In this document: positions 52,732 through 61,407 of the stretch, piece after piece
Numbering within the stretch: the stretch's first letter is position 1
How the letters are laid out: each line of letters opens with the position of its first letter
Origin: Ruminococcus sp.
Lineage (GTDB): Bacteria; Bacillota; Clostridia; Oscillospirales; Ruminococcaceae
Direction: 5' to 3'
Length of the DNA: 64,000 bases
Assembly: GCA_021201755.1 (NCBI GenBank)
Contig: JAJQEI010000037.1
Location: forward strand, 1 to 64,000
The notes under the pieces: model-generated
What the model saw: the letters and a program-made list of their open reading frames with translations, nothing else
The model's database searches: none
Told to the model about the DNA's origin: nothing
Position numbers and translations under genes: made by a program

Positions 52732-53265
52732 ATGGCAAGCGAAAAGGTTTTAGAAGGCAAGAAAGCAAAGGTCGCTGCACTTACGGAACAGCTGCAAAGC
52801 AGCGTTTCTTTCGTACTCGTGGACTACAAGGGTATTTCTGTAGAAGACGATACGAAGCTGCGGAAGAACATGAGAGAAGCTGGCGTGACCTATACTGTCG
52901 AAAAGAATTCGATGCTTCGGTTCGCATTCCAGAACATGGGCATTGATGCATTTGACGAGGTTTTGCACGGTACAACTGCTGTTGCAATGTCTACAGATGA
53001 TCAGACTGCACCTGCACGGATTCTGGGCGAATTTGCTGATGGTCACAATGATTTCTTCAATTTAAAAGCTGGCTATGTAGAAGGCGTTGCTTATGACGCT
53101 GCCGGCGTTGCAAGATTGTCGAAGATTCCGTCGAAAGAAGTACTGCTCGCACAGTTGGTTGGCTCTCTTCAGGGACCAATCCAAAAGCTGGCTGCCACAC
53201 TACAGGCTGTTGTGGACAGCAAGTCCGAGGGTGGCGATGCACCGGAAGAAGAACCTGCTGCATAA
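52732..53265 (+). CDS. rplJ: 50S ribosomal protein L10
   Basis: A 177-residue protein forming the base of the L7/L12 stalk, on which translational GTPases are activated. N-terminal rRNA-binding domain with VSFVLVDYKGISVEDDTKLR and YTVEKNSMLRFAF; the C-terminal helix (from about 135, LAQLVGSLQGPIQKLAATLQ) binds L12 dimers. GGAGGTG precedes the ATG. Autoregulated by the L10 leader. The N-terminus MASEKVL is shared with L12. Confidence 0.97.
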   Translation: MASEKVLEGKKAKVAALTEQLQSSVSFVLVDYKGISVEDDTKLRKNMREAGVTYTVEKNSMLRFAFQNMGIDAFDEVLHGTTAVAMSTDDQTAPARILGEFADGHNDFFNLKAGYVEGVAYDAAGVARLSKIPSKEVLLAQLVGSLQGPIQKLAATLQAVVDSKSEGGDAPEEEPAA

Positions 53266-53330
53266 CAAGGCGGCGAATTGGTTGAAAAAATACAACCACA
53301 AAATTATATTTGATAAAGGAGTTTATTATC

Positions 53331-53702
53331 ATGGCATCTGAAAAGGTATTGAAGTTTGTTGAAGATATCAAGACATTGTCTGTTCTGGAACTGGCTGAAT
53401 TGGTTGATGCTATCCAGGAGGAGTTTGGCGTAACAGCTGCTGTAGCTGCTGCTCCGGCTGCTGGCGGTGCTGCACCGGCTGCAGAAGAAAAGACCGAATT
53501 TGATGTAGTTTTGGCTTCCTTTGGTGACGCAAAGATGGCTGTTATCAAGGCTGCAAAGGACGCTTTGGGTCTGGGTCTGAAAGAGGCAAAGGCAGTTGTA
53601 GAATCTGCACCAGCTACCATCAAGGAAGCTGTTTCTAAGGCAGACGCAGAAGCACTGAAAGAAAAACTGGAAGCTGCTGGCGCAACTGTCGAATTGAAGT
53701 AA
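53331..53702 (+). CDS. rplL: 50S ribosomal protein L7/L12
   Basis: A 123-residue stalk protein that recruits and activates EF-Tu, EF-G and IF2. N-terminal dimerisation helices ([20 protein letters not shown]), an Ala/Pro/Gly hinge ([16 protein letters not shown]) and the globular domain ([35 protein letters not shown]) are all present. The start at 53331 has AAAGGAG upstream. Intact; followed by a strong terminator. Confidence 0.98.
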   Translation: MASEKVLKFVEDIKTLSVLELAELVDAIQEEFGVTAAVAAAPAAGGAAPAAEEKTEFDVVLASFGDAKMAVIKAAKDALGLGLKEAKAVVESAPATIKEAVSKADAEALKEKLEAAGATVELK

Positions 53703-53750
53703 GTTATTTTGTGTATATAGTCGTTTGACGATAAACGAAAACGACTCCCT

Positions 53751-53789
53751 AAAAAACCGGTGTATCTTTGGGGTACACCGGTTTTTTGA
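53751..53789. terminator. bidirectional terminator between rplL and the bofA-like gene
   Basis: AAAAAACCGGTGTA pairs with TACACCGGTTTTTT. A weaker AGTCGTTT/AAACGACT stem lies just upstream (53718-53747). Confidence 0.92.
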
Positions 53790-53792
53790 TTA

Positions 53793-54050
53793 TTATAATA
53801 TGAAATGCAGCACCACCATTAGTATCACTCCAGGAATACCTAGGATTGTCGCTTGAACGACGTGGAGTGCGTTCAGGGGAAAATGGAGACCTAATAAGCT
53901 TCCGCCAAAGTGTACCAGCAGCAGTGCTGCGAAGCCGCTGCATACGCCGACAAACAGCGAGCGAATGGGGTGTTGTCGGCGGAGATAATAGACCAGCATA
54001 CCGATACCCAGGATGCACCAAGCGAGCCAAAATATCTGACCTTCTGTCAC
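53793..54050 (-). CDS. BofA-family membrane protein
   Basis: An 85-residue protein with two to three hydrophobic helices (FWLAWCILGIGMLVYYL; SLFVGVCSGFAALLLVHFGG; ILGIPGVILMVVLHFIL). The C-terminal pattern PLN...LGIPGV resembles BofA, which in spore-formers inhibits the pro-sigma-K protease SpoIVFB. Start is GTG 54050 with AAGGAGG upstream. Last gene of a four-gene reverse-strand cluster. In an organism with a broken yabP, it may be a relic or have another role. Confidence 0.7.
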   Translation of the reverse strand: MTEGQIFWLAWCILGIGMLVYYLRRQHPIRSLFVGVCSGFAALLLVHFGGSLLGLHFPLNALHVVQATILGIPGVILMVVLHFIL

Positions 54051-54063
54051 AGGGGATACCTCC

Positions 54064-54438
54064 TTAGATAAGTAAATACACGAGAGCCATCCATAACTTT
54101 TTATCGCAATCTTTTAGATCACCGTCTTGATAAAGTATCAGGAGAAGCATTAAAATCAGACAAGTATCTCCATCTAGACCGGATAATATTTGATTTATCT
54201 TTTCCGAAATGGATCCGCCCAGCAACGGTATAGAATTTGTTGATTTGGATGAATGTGCATGATGCTTCGGCGGATCGTCTCTGGGCAATGCTTCATGTGA
54301 TGTCTCTCGTTGGGGCAGTGGGAAAGAAGGAGGAGTGGGCTGATCTTGTGGTAAAAGGATATGTTGCTGCATTTCTTTGGCTCGTCGTATGACATCACAT
54401 TTTATTTGGTTTTGTTCTTGCTTTGAAAATTGTGCCAC
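54064..54438 (-). CDS. small protein with hydrophobic C-terminus, function unknown
   Basis: A 124-residue protein. The start is GTG 54438 with GGAGGGAG upstream. An N-terminal basic/Gln-rich helix (FSKQEQNQIKCDVIRRAKEM) is followed by a Pro/His/Ser-rich linker and a C-terminal segment with two hydrophobic stretches (TCLILMLLLILYQDGDLKD, then KKLWMALVYLLI). The motif LYQDGD followed by LALLYLL-type sequence is one I recall from small unannotated proteins of Ruminococcaceae. Function unknown. It lies between two other unknown genes and the bofA-like gene, with short spacing, so a common transcript is likely. Confidence 0.6.
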   Translation of the reverse strand: MAQFSKQEQNQIKCDVIRRAKEMQQHILLPQDQPTPPSFPLPQRETSHEALPRDDPPKHHAHSSKSTNSIPLLGGSISEKINQILSGLDGDTCLILMLLLILYQDGDLKDCDKKLWMALVYLLI

Positions 54439-54462
54439 GCTTCTCCCTCCTTCTATAAAAAT

Positions 54463-54822
54463 TTATAAGAAGTCTTTTAGCATACCGTTATCTCGAGCCG
54501 CTGTAAAAATCGCATAGATTTTTAAGAATTTTATCGCTTGGTCTACACGCTTTTGCCGAGGCTCCTTCAAGTGTAGACGCAGTGCCAGGAGAAATTGTGC
54601 ATCTGTATCGACGTTTTGCATTGCTCCCATCAGTTCCTGTACCTTTAGAAGCATATTCACATCGAACCCCATATCGCTGGAGCTGTCGTCTTGATTTTCT
54701 GACGCTGTCTTCGATGAAGGATTCTCCTCGACAGTTTCTTGTCGCAGCATCTGTACAAGTTCTTGCAGCTGCTGTAAACTTTCCGGATCTGTGAGGAGAT
54801 TTCCAATTTTGTCCATTTCCAT
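54463..54822 (-). CDS. conserved small cytoplasmic protein, function unknown
   Basis: A 119-residue, mainly helical protein. Helix 1 (NLLTDPESLQQLQELVQMLR), an acidic Ser-rich linker, then a C-terminal helical region (LMGAMQNVDTDAQFLLALRL followed by HLKEPRQKRVDQAIKFLKIY) with the pattern ALRxHLxxxRQxRVDxAIKxLK. I recall this pattern as conserved in Clostridia but without an assigned role. No signal peptide. It lies 12 bases after the 81-residue gene and 24 bases before the next. Confidence 0.6.
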   Translation of the reverse strand: MEMDKIGNLLTDPESLQQLQELVQMLRQETVEENPSSKTASENQDDSSSDMGFDVNMLLKVQELMGAMQNVDTDAQFLLALRLHLKEPRQKRVDQAIKFLKIYAIFTAARDNGMLKDFL

Positions 54823-54834
54823 TTGGTTTCACCA

Positions 54835-55080
54835 CTACTTGCTTAACTTCTCATAAAGTGCTTTTGCCTGTGGTGAATGCATGAGCTTTTCCATCAGCTT
54901 TGGGTTTTGTAGGACTTTTTGTAGTGCAGCGGAATCTTTTTGATTTAAATTTCCAAGGATTTTGTCATATTTTCCAGATTCTAGTGCGGTTTTTAGCTTT
55001 TCCGGCGGAATTCCAAGTTTTTTGCCTGCTGTATCTAGCAGTGCATTGACCTGATTGGGATCGAGATTTTGACGGTTCAT
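54835..55080 (-). CDS. small helical protein, function unknown
   Basis: An 81-residue Lys/Leu/Gln-rich helical protein (LLDTAGKKLGIPPEKLKTAL, then LNQKDSAALQKVLQNPKLME). Start ATG 55080 with AAGGAG upstream; first gene of the four-gene cluster. No membrane segment or recognised motif. The arrangement of short helices separated by NP and SP turns suggests a small helical bundle. It may interact with the 119-residue product of the next gene, but this is only inferred from position. Confidence 0.6.
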   Translation of the reverse strand: MNRQNLDPNQVNALLDTAGKKLGIPPEKLKTALESGKYDKILGNLNQKDSAALQKVLQNPKLMEKLMHSPQAKALYEKLSK

Positions 55081-55144
55081 CGAACAACACTCCTTACTCT
55101 TTTGATGCGGAAATTTTCCTCTACAAGTTTTTCCGAAAAAAATG

Positions 55145-55173
55145 TTGTAAAGTTGGGTGAGTTGTGTTATAAT
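55145..55173 (+). promoter_or_regulatory. sigma-A promoter of the phosphodiesterase gene
   Basis: TTGTAA at 55145-55150, 17-base spacer, TATAAT at 55168-55173. Confidence 0.78.
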
Positions 55174-55226
55174 AAGTATATATATAATTGGGATATAAAA
55201 AATAGTAGGGTTGGAGGAAAATATCC

Positions 55227-55709
55227 ATGAAAATTATTGTGATTTCAGATACACATGGACTATATCGCAATTTAGAAACCATTGTGACACGTCAAAATGA
55301 TGCAGATATGTTCATTCATTTGGGAGATGGAGAACGAGAATATCGGCTGCTTTTGGAAAATCGACCGGAATTAGAAAATCGGTTTCATTATGTCCGTGGA
55401 AACTGCGATATGGGAGATCATCCAATTTCGGAATGCATTGACGTAATGGCAGGGCATCGTATCTTTGCAACGCACGGTCATCGTTATCAAGTCCGCTCTT
55501 CATTAGATGTTTTGGCACAATATGCCCGTGAGGATGGTTGTGATATTGCACTATACGGTCATACGCATATTTCACAAAGCGTATATTACAATGGTGTCTA
55601 TATTTTGAACCCAGGAAGTGCGTCCTGTCCACGAGATGGTAATCCGCCTTCTTATGGCGTGGTAGATGTTTCTCACGCCGGTGTCATGACGAACGTGGTG
55701 TTTTTTTAA
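55227..55709 (+). CDS. YfcE/MJ0936-family metallophosphoesterase
   Basis: A 160-residue calcineurin-like phosphodiesterase. All metal-binding motifs are visible: ISDTHG (residues about 6-11), LGDGE, VRGNCD (the GNHD/C box), ATHGH and YGHTH. The end LNPGSAS is typical. Substrates of the family include bis-pNPP in vitro; the physiological one is unknown. GGAGG precedes the ATG. Monocistronic with its own promoter. In many Firmicutes the gene follows rdgB, which is not seen here. Confidence 0.9.
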   Translation: MKIIVISDTHGLYRNLETIVTRQNDADMFIHLGDGEREYRLLLENRPELENRFHYVRGNCDMGDHPISECIDVMAGHRIFATHGHRYQVRSSLDVLAQYAREDGCDIALYGHTHISQSVYYNGVYILNPGSASCPRDGNPPSYGVVDVSHAGVMTNVVFF

Positions 55710-55770
55710 ATGCCAGACGAATAGACGAATACTAGATGAATAGAAGAAAAGAAGCTGGAAGCGCAAATGC

Positions 55771-55799
55771 TTGATCGCTTCACTGGTCGATATTATAAT
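55771..55799 (+). promoter_or_regulatory. sigma-A promoter of the second YfhO gene
   Basis: TTGATC at 55771-55776, 17-base spacer, TATAAT at 55794-55799. Confidence 0.75.
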
Positions 55800-55848
55800 A
55801 TATGCGCAAAGCAGCGGAAATGTTTCCGTTTGGAAAAGGAGTATTTTT

Positions 55849-58344
55849 ATGAAATCCAGATGCATCGAACGGTTGTCGAACTGGAAAGAGGAACGCCGTC
55901 GTTATTTATTGGTGTTTTTACTGGGATTTGGAAGTCTGTTGATTGTATTGCTTCCGATTATGATAAAAGATCAAGGTTATTTTATTTATTACGGAGACTA
56001 TAACTCTCAACAAATTCCATTTTATAACTTGGCGAACGACGCCGTGCGCAGTGGCAGCTTTGGTTGGAACTGGTACACGGATTTAGGGGCGAATTTTATC
56101 GGCTCTTATTCGTTCTATCTTTTGGGCAGTCCGTTCTTCTGGTTATCGACGTTATTGCCACGGGCGTGGGTGACTTATTCTATGCCGGTTTTGCTTTGCC
56201 TTAAGCATGGGCTGGCAGCATTAACATCTTATGCCTACATACGCCGGTTTGTGAAAAATCCCAATGCTGCCATTATCGGTGGTATGCTGTATGCATTTTC
56301 TGGATTTCAATTATTCAACATCTTTTTCAATCATTTTCAGGATGTCACGGCTTTCTTTCCACTGATGTTGATTGCTATGGAAGAGCTGGTTAATCACAAC
56401 CGACGTGGGATTTTTGCTTTGACTGTAGCACTGATGGCAATGATTAACTACTTTTTCTTTACGGGTCAAGTGGTATTTCTGGTACTTTATTTTATCGTAC
56501 GGTGCAATTCAAAAGACTTTTACGCAAGTGGAAAAAAGTTTTTCATTATCTTGTTAGAGGCTATAATAGGTGTGCTGATTGCTTGCGTACTGCTTTTGCC
56601 GTCAGCATTGACTGTTATTGCAAATTCCCGTGTGTCGGAGCATCTTTATGGCATGGATTTGATTGCATATGGCGATCGCACGAGAATTTGGCGGATTTTG
56701 TTTAGTCTATTTATGATTCCGGACGTTCCGGCAAGACCGAATTTGTTCTCGTCGGATTATGGCAAGTGGGCGTCAATCGGGGGTTATTTGCCCATGTTCT
56801 CTATGGCAGGTGTGATTGCCTTTTTGCAGCAAAAGCAGAAGCATTGGGCAAAGCGACTGGTTATTATCTGCGGTATCTGCGCTTGCATTCCGGTACTCAA
56901 TAGTCTATTCTATGCGTTGAATGGCTCTTATTATGCAAGATGGTATTATATGCCGATTTTGATTATGGCGATGATGACTGCCTATGCGTTGGACAATCGG
57001 CAAATTTCTTGGCAGTTTGGCGTCGGCGTATGTGCTGTATTTATGGCTGGATTTGGCGTGATTTCGCTATTGCCCACGAAGTCGGGTGACGAAGTGACGT
57101 GGTTTGATTTTGCGGAATATTCAGAATATTTTTTAGGTGCATTGGTGATTTGTGTAGCTGGGATTCTTTGCACAGTGTTTCTCATCCGCAGGAGAAACAA
57201 TCGAAAGACCTATCTTCGCCGGGCGTTAATCACTACGACAGTATGGTCTATCGCTTGCACCATGTTTGTCGTGTATTTTGGCGCATTCGATATGAATCGA
57301 GCCAATACCTACATTGATGAAGCGATCGATACTGAAAACGAGATTTCGATTTCCGTATCGGAGGATAATTTTTTTCGTGTAGACATTTCAGAGGATTATG
57401 ACAATTACCCGATGCTGTGGGGCTTGCCGAGTATGCGTTGCTTCCATAGTGTTGTATCAGTCTCCATTATGGAATTTTACGATAGTATTGGCATTACACG
57501 AGATGTGGCATCTCGTGCAGACACAGATTATTATACCTTGCGTAGTCTGTTTTCTGTGGAATATTATTTTGAAAAAGCAACCTATACTGTGATTGATGGG
57601 ATGGAACCGGAAATTGATTTGCCTGGCTTTACCTATGAAACCACGGAGAACGGTTTCAATCGCTACAAAAATGACTATTATGTACCGATGGGGTTCACGT
57701 TTAGCAGCTATATTACAGAGGATAAATGGGAGGTACAGGACGAGGAAGATCGTGCAAAACTCCTGATTCGTTCATTGGTGCTGACAGATGAACAGGTAGA
57801 AAAATATGGTGATATGCTGTCGCCGCTTAGTGATTTTGATTTGATTATGGACGAGGAGGATTATCTTGTGGAATGTGAAGAACGTGCTGTATCTTCTTGT
57901 GATACGTTTGTTTACGATTCCAGCGGATTTACTGCAACCATCACTTCTGATAGCAGTAATTTGTTGTTTTTTAGTGTGCCATATGAGGATGGTTGGTCTG
58001 CTACGGTGAATGGTGAAGCGGTAGATATCGAACAAGTGGACATTGGCTTTATGGCAGTGCCAATAGAGGCAGGCGAGAATGAAATTGTCTTTACTTATGA
58101 GACGCCTGGATTAAAAGCCGGCTTTGCGTTGACGATGACGGGACTGGTTTTACTGCTGGGATATTTATTGGTGTGTCATAAGGTGTGTAGGAAAATTCCG
58201 AGAGAACAGCAGATTTCCACTGTAGATTATACGATTTCAGGAGAAGATGATGCGGTGGATCAGCAAGCACCGACAATAGCGGCGCAAGCGACGAATCCAG
58301 AGATACAGAAGAAAAATGACAATTGTTCAAAAACAAAGGAGTGA
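55849..58344 (+). CDS. YfhO-family membrane protein
   Basis: An 831-residue paralogue of the protein at 21759. The start at 55849 has AAAAGGAG upstream; the frame is open further up but would include the promoter. About 12 membrane helices lie between residues 20 and 480, with the first extracytoplasmic loop YYGDYNSQQIPFYNLANDA containing the conserved acidic residue. A beta-rich extracytoplasmic domain follows (about 490-765), then a last helix (GFALTMTGLVLLLGYLLVC) and a hydrophilic tail. It lacks the SHOCT domain. YfhO proteins are linked to glycosylation of teichoic acids. The NUDIX gene follows after five bases. Confidence 0.87.
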   Translation: MKSRCIERLSNWKEERRRYLLVFLLGFGSLLIVLLPIMIKDQGYFIYYGDYNSQQIPFYNLANDAVRSGSFGWNWYTDLGANFIGSYSFYLLGSPFFWLSTLLPRAWVTYSMPVLLCLKHGLAALTSYAYIRRFVKNPNAAIIGGMLYAFSGFQLFNIFFNHFQDVTAFFPLMLIAMEELVNHNRRGIFALTVALMAMINYFFFTGQVVFLVLYFIVRCNSKDFYASGKKFFIILLEAIIGVLIACVLLLPSALTVIANSRVSEHLYGMDLIAYGDRTRIWRILFSLFMIPDVPARPNLFSSDYGKWASIGGYLPMFSMAGVIAFLQQKQKHWAKRLVIICGICACIPVLNSLFYALNGSYYARWYYMPILIMAMMTAYALDNRQISWQFGVGVCAVFMAGFGVISLLPTKSGDEVTWFDFAEYSEYFLGALVICVAGILCTVFLIRRRNNRKTYLRRALITTTVWSIACTMFVVYFGAFDMNRANTYIDEAIDTENEISISVSEDNFFRVDISEDYDNYPMLWGLPSMRCFHSVVSVSIMEFYDSIGITRDVASRADTDYYTLRSLFSVEYYFEKATYTVIDGMEPEIDLPGFTYETTENGFNRYKNDYYVPMGFTFSSYITEDKWEVQDEEDRAKLLIRSLVLTDEQVEKYGDMLSPLSDFDLIMDEEDYLVECEERAVSSCDTFVYDSSGFTATITSDSSNLLFFSVPYEDGWSATVNGEAVDIEQVDIGFMAVPIEAGENEIVFTYETPGLKAGFALTMTGLVLLLGYLLVCHKVCRKIPREQQISTVDYTISGEDDAVDQQAPTIAAQATNPEIQKKNDNCSKTKE

Positions 58345-58349
58345 TAGCT

Positions 58350-58895
58350 ATGCATCTGGAGGAAAAAACCATAGCAAGTGAGAAAACTTATCAGGGAAAA
58401 ATCTTTTATGTGACAAAAGATACCGCACAGCTGGAGAACGGAAATCTGGTACAGCGTGACGTGGTACATCATAGCGGCGGCGTCTGCGTAGTACCATTGA
58501 CAAGAGAAAATACGGTTTTGATGGTAAGGCAGTTTCGCTATCCCATGCAGCAGGTGACACTAGAAATTCCGGCTGGAAAGCTAGAGGCAGGAGAAAGTCC
58601 TGAGGAGTGTGGCTTACGGGAACTGAAAGAAGAAGTAGGACGCACCTGTGAAACTTATCAGAGCCTTGGGAAGATGTTCCCGACGCCGGCATATGACACG
58701 GAAGTGATTCATATGTTTCTGGCACAGGATTTGTCGAAGCCACAAGCACAGAATTTGGACGATGGCGAGTTTTTAGATATCACGGAATTACCTTTAAAAG
58801 ACGCAGTACAGATGGTATTGCGTGGGGAAATTTTGGATGCCAAAACCCAAACGACACTGCTTAAGATATGGGCTTTGCAAAGCGGCGTATCATAA
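58350..58895 (+). CDS. nudF: NUDIX hydrolase, ADP-ribose pyrophosphatase type
   Basis: A 181-residue enzyme cleaving ADP-ribose to AMP and ribose-5-phosphate. The NUDIX box is complete: GKLEAGESPEECGLRELKEE followed by VG. The upstream signature VRQFRYPMQQVTLEIPAGK is typical of ADP-ribose pyrophosphatases. ATG 58350 with AAAGGAG upstream is chosen over an earlier ATG at 58323 inside the preceding gene. Probably cotranscribed with the YfhO gene. Confidence 0.92.
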   Translation: MHLEEKTIASEKTYQGKIFYVTKDTAQLENGNLVQRDVVHHSGGVCVVPLTRENTVLMVRQFRYPMQQVTLEIPAGKLEAGESPEECGLRELKEEVGRTCETYQSLGKMFPTPAYDTEVIHMFLAQDLSKPQAQNLDDGEFLDITELPLKDAVQMVLRGEILDAKTQTTLLKIWALQSGVS

Positions 58896-58925
58896 AAAAA
58901 GAGCCGCTATTGTATAAGCGACTCT
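58894..58925 (-). terminator. terminator of spoVG
   Basis: On the reverse strand AGAGTCGC pairs with GCGGCTCT, followed by TTTTTT. It also lies directly after the NUDIX stop. Confidence 0.82.
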
Positions 58926-59019
58926 GTGGTTTGAATGAATCAGAAAGTGAGATCCATTTCATTCTGTGATGTTTTGGTTTGTCTCTGCGCATCTTCGGCT
59001 ATGCCGATTTGCGTCAGGT

Positions 59020-59331
59020 TCATTCTACGACGTCATCGGATTCGAAAGCGGCAGCTTCTGCCTCTGCTTCCATGAGAATCAGGTGCTTCTGGTAGGTGTC
59101 CAGAATCTGTTCTTCCAACAGCTTTCTGGCAACAGAAGAGATAGGATGTACAATGTCACGAAATACGCCGTCTTCATTCTTGCGGCTAGGCATTGCCACG
59201 AACAGTCGTTCGTCGCCTTGAACCACCTTGATGTCATGCACAGCGAGCATATTGTCGATTGTTACCGAAACAATTGCACGAAGCCGACCTTCCGTGATGA
59301 TCCGTCTGATTTTGATATCCGTGATTTCCAT
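59020..59331 (-). CDS. spoVG: regulatory RNA-binding protein SpoVG
   Basis: A 103-residue SpoVG, a small nucleic-acid-binding regulator of sporulation, division and virulence traits. MEITDIKIRRIITEGRLRAI at the N-terminus and VVQGDERLFVAMPSRKNEDG followed by FRDIVHPI are diagnostic. The C-terminus is acidic. ATG 59331 has GGAGGTC upstream. Its presence fits a spore-former ancestry but does not prove sporulation. Confidence 0.96.
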   Translation of the reverse strand: MEITDIKIRRIITEGRLRAIVSVTIDNMLAVHDIKVVQGDERLFVAMPSRKNEDGVFRDIVHPISSVARKLLEEQILDTYQKHLILMEAEAEAAAFESDDVVE

Positions 59332-59516
59332 AAGATGACCTCCTCCGTTTCGGCAGATGAAGAAGACAAATGATGTCGTCAAGTTGTCTGCCAAAGGGTG
59401 TGTTGATTTTTTTCGTAATTAAAAGGGTACTTTTCGAAAGCGACTCCTTTTTTATTACGATACTTATAGTATACACGATATAATTGAATTTTGTGATAAG
59501 AAAAAGGTGATTTTTT

Positions 59517-60953
59517 TTGAACATTGCAACTTTAGACGAAAAAAAACACATCCACATGATAGGAATCGGTGGAAGTGGAATGTATTCGCTGGCGCAAATT
59601 CTACACGAAAAGGGATATTACCTGACTGGTTCGGACAATAACGAAACCGAAACGCTCCAAGCCGTACGGGATATGGGGATTCCGGTTTATCTGGGGCAGC
59701 GTGCAGAAAATATTGAAGGTGCAGATTTGATTGTACATACGGCGGCGATTATGGCGGATAATCCAGAGTTGATTGCGGCAAAGGCAAGCGGCGTGCCGGT
59801 GCTGGAACGGAGCGAGCTTTTGGGAATCGTTACGAGTTGGTATGACAACGCCATCTGCGTTTCTGGTACGCACGGCAAAACCACAACCACTTCGATGGTA
59901 ACGCAAATTCTCTACACCGCCGGTATAGATTTATCTGCATTTATTGGTGGGAAGCTTCCTTGTATCCATGGTAGTGGCAGAAGTGGCACAAGCGATATTA
60001 TGACCTGCGAAGCTTGCGAGTTTGTGGACACTTTTTTAAAGCTGTCGCCGGATATTGCTGTGCTGCTTAATATCGATGCAGACCATCTGGATTATTTTGG
60101 TACAGTGGAAAATATCATCAAATCTTTCCATAAATTTTCCGAACTAACCAGTAAGGCGATTATCTACAACAAGAGTGACGTCAACACTTGTAAGGCGGTA
60201 GAGGGAATTATCGAAAAGGAAATGATTTCGTTTGGTATGACGGCAGATTGTGACTATTACCCGACAGAGATTCGTCACGTTTCTGGTCTGGAGACGCATT
60301 TTCAGTTGATGCATCAAGGAAAGAATTTAGGCGAAATTGTTCTTCACGTAGCCGGTGCGCATAATGTTTTGAACGCTGTAGCGGCAGCGGCGGCGGCAAT
60401 GTATGTGGGAACCTCTTTTGCAGATGTGGCAAAGGGACTGGAAACGTTTCGAGGTGCTGGACGTCGTTTTGAAAAGAAAGGAGAAGTAAATGGAATCACG
60501 CTGGTGGACGATTATGCTCATCATCCGACAGAACTGACTGCGACATTAAAAGCGGCGATGGAAATGCCATTTCGGAGAGTATGGGCAGTGTTCCAGCCGT
60601 TTACATTTTCACGAACGGCAATGCTGTTAGACGAATTTGTCGATGCACTTTCTATTCCGGATACTGCTGTCTTGACGGATATCATGGGGTCTCGAGAGAA
60701 AAACACCTACAATATTTTTACGAGACAGCTTGGGGAGAAAATCTCCGGTGCCGTTTGGTTTCCACAAGACGAATTGAATCCAGAAACAACAGAGGAGCGG
60801 AAGTATCAAAACTTTGCGCAAGTGTGCCAATATGTTTGCGATCATGTGCAGCCCGGCGATTTGGTTATCACCATGGGCTGTGGTGATATCAACAAGGTAA
60901 ATAAAATGATATTAGAAGAACTGGAACGTCGTAATAAAGTTGAAAAAACGTGA
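59517..60953 (+). CDS. murC: UDP-N-acetylmuramate-L-alanine ligase
   Basis: A 478-residue Mur ligase adding L-Ala to UDP-MurNAc in peptidoglycan synthesis. The Rossmann-like N-terminus has IHMIGIGGSGMYSLAQIL. The ATP loop is VSGTHGKTTTTSMVTQIL. Central-domain blocks are NIDADHLDYFG and VAGAHNVLNAVAAAAAAM, and the C-terminal block is DDYAHHPTELTATL. The start is TTG 59517 with AAAAGGTG upstream; no ATG fits. Intact; no clear promoter assigned. Confidence 0.94.
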   Translation: MNIATLDEKKHIHMIGIGGSGMYSLAQILHEKGYYLTGSDNNETETLQAVRDMGIPVYLGQRAENIEGADLIVHTAAIMADNPELIAAKASGVPVLERSELLGIVTSWYDNAICVSGTHGKTTTTSMVTQILYTAGIDLSAFIGGKLPCIHGSGRSGTSDIMTCEACEFVDTFLKLSPDIAVLLNIDADHLDYFGTVENIIKSFHKFSELTSKAIIYNKSDVNTCKAVEGIIEKEMISFGMTADCDYYPTEIRHVSGLETHFQLMHQGKNLGEIVLHVAGAHNVLNAVAAAAAAMYVGTSFADVAKGLETFRGAGRRFEKKGEVNGITLVDDYAHHPTELTATLKAAMEMPFRRVWAVFQPFTFSRTAMLLDEFVDALSIPDTAVLTDIMGSREKNTYNIFTRQLGEKISGAVWFPQDELNPETTEERKYQNFAQVCQYVCDHVQPGDLVITMGCGDINKVNKMILEELERRNKVEKT

Positions 60954-61044
60954 GGGGATTTTACACACGTTCGTGATAAAAATACCATTTTTATCTACTG
61001 TTTAAAAATCGAACCAATTGAACTTCGAAGGAAGGCGTAACGAT

Positions 61045-61407
61045 ATGGCGAATATCAATAAGGTAAAAGTAATTATTTGTGGCAAGGATTTTGTTTTACA
61101 GACAGCGGAATCCTCCAATTATGTTTTCAGTCTGGCTCGTACGATGGAAACACGAATCACGGAAATCACAGATGCCAGCAGCAGTGCATCTCCTTTTACG
61201 GCTGCAATTATGGTAGGGATGAATGCCCTGGACGATTTGAATAAATCCAAAGCCAAATTAGATGCATTGCGAGAGCAGGCCAAAGAATATGTAGACGAGG
61301 CGGGTAAGGCACGTCTGGAACGTGACGCCGCACTGCAAGAAGTAAATGCATTGCGTACGAAAGTTGCACATTTAGAGCAGACGCTCCACGAAAAGAATAA
61401 CAAATGA
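61045..61407 (+). CDS. zapA: cell division protein ZapA
   Basis: A 120-residue ZapA-like protein that bundles FtsZ filaments. N-terminal globular part (INKVKVIICGKDFVLQTAES, then VFSLARTMETRI) and a C-terminal coiled coil (KSKAKLDALREQAKEYVDEA). ATG 61045 with GAAGGAAGG upstream is preferred over 61018. Its TGA overlaps the U32 peptidase ATG (ATGA), a pairing common in Clostridia. Confidence 0.9.
   Translation: MANINKVKVIICGKDFVLQTAESSNYVFSLARTMETRITEITDASSSASPFTAAIMVGMNALDDLNKSKAKLDALREQAKEYVDEAGKARLERDAALQEVNALRTKVAHLEQTLHEKNNK

Noticed and set aside
52732..53352. Gene duplication suggested by the identical MASEKVL starts of L10 and L12
   Set aside because: Only seven residues match and the rest are unrelated ribosomal proteins; chance or translation-initiation preference explains it.
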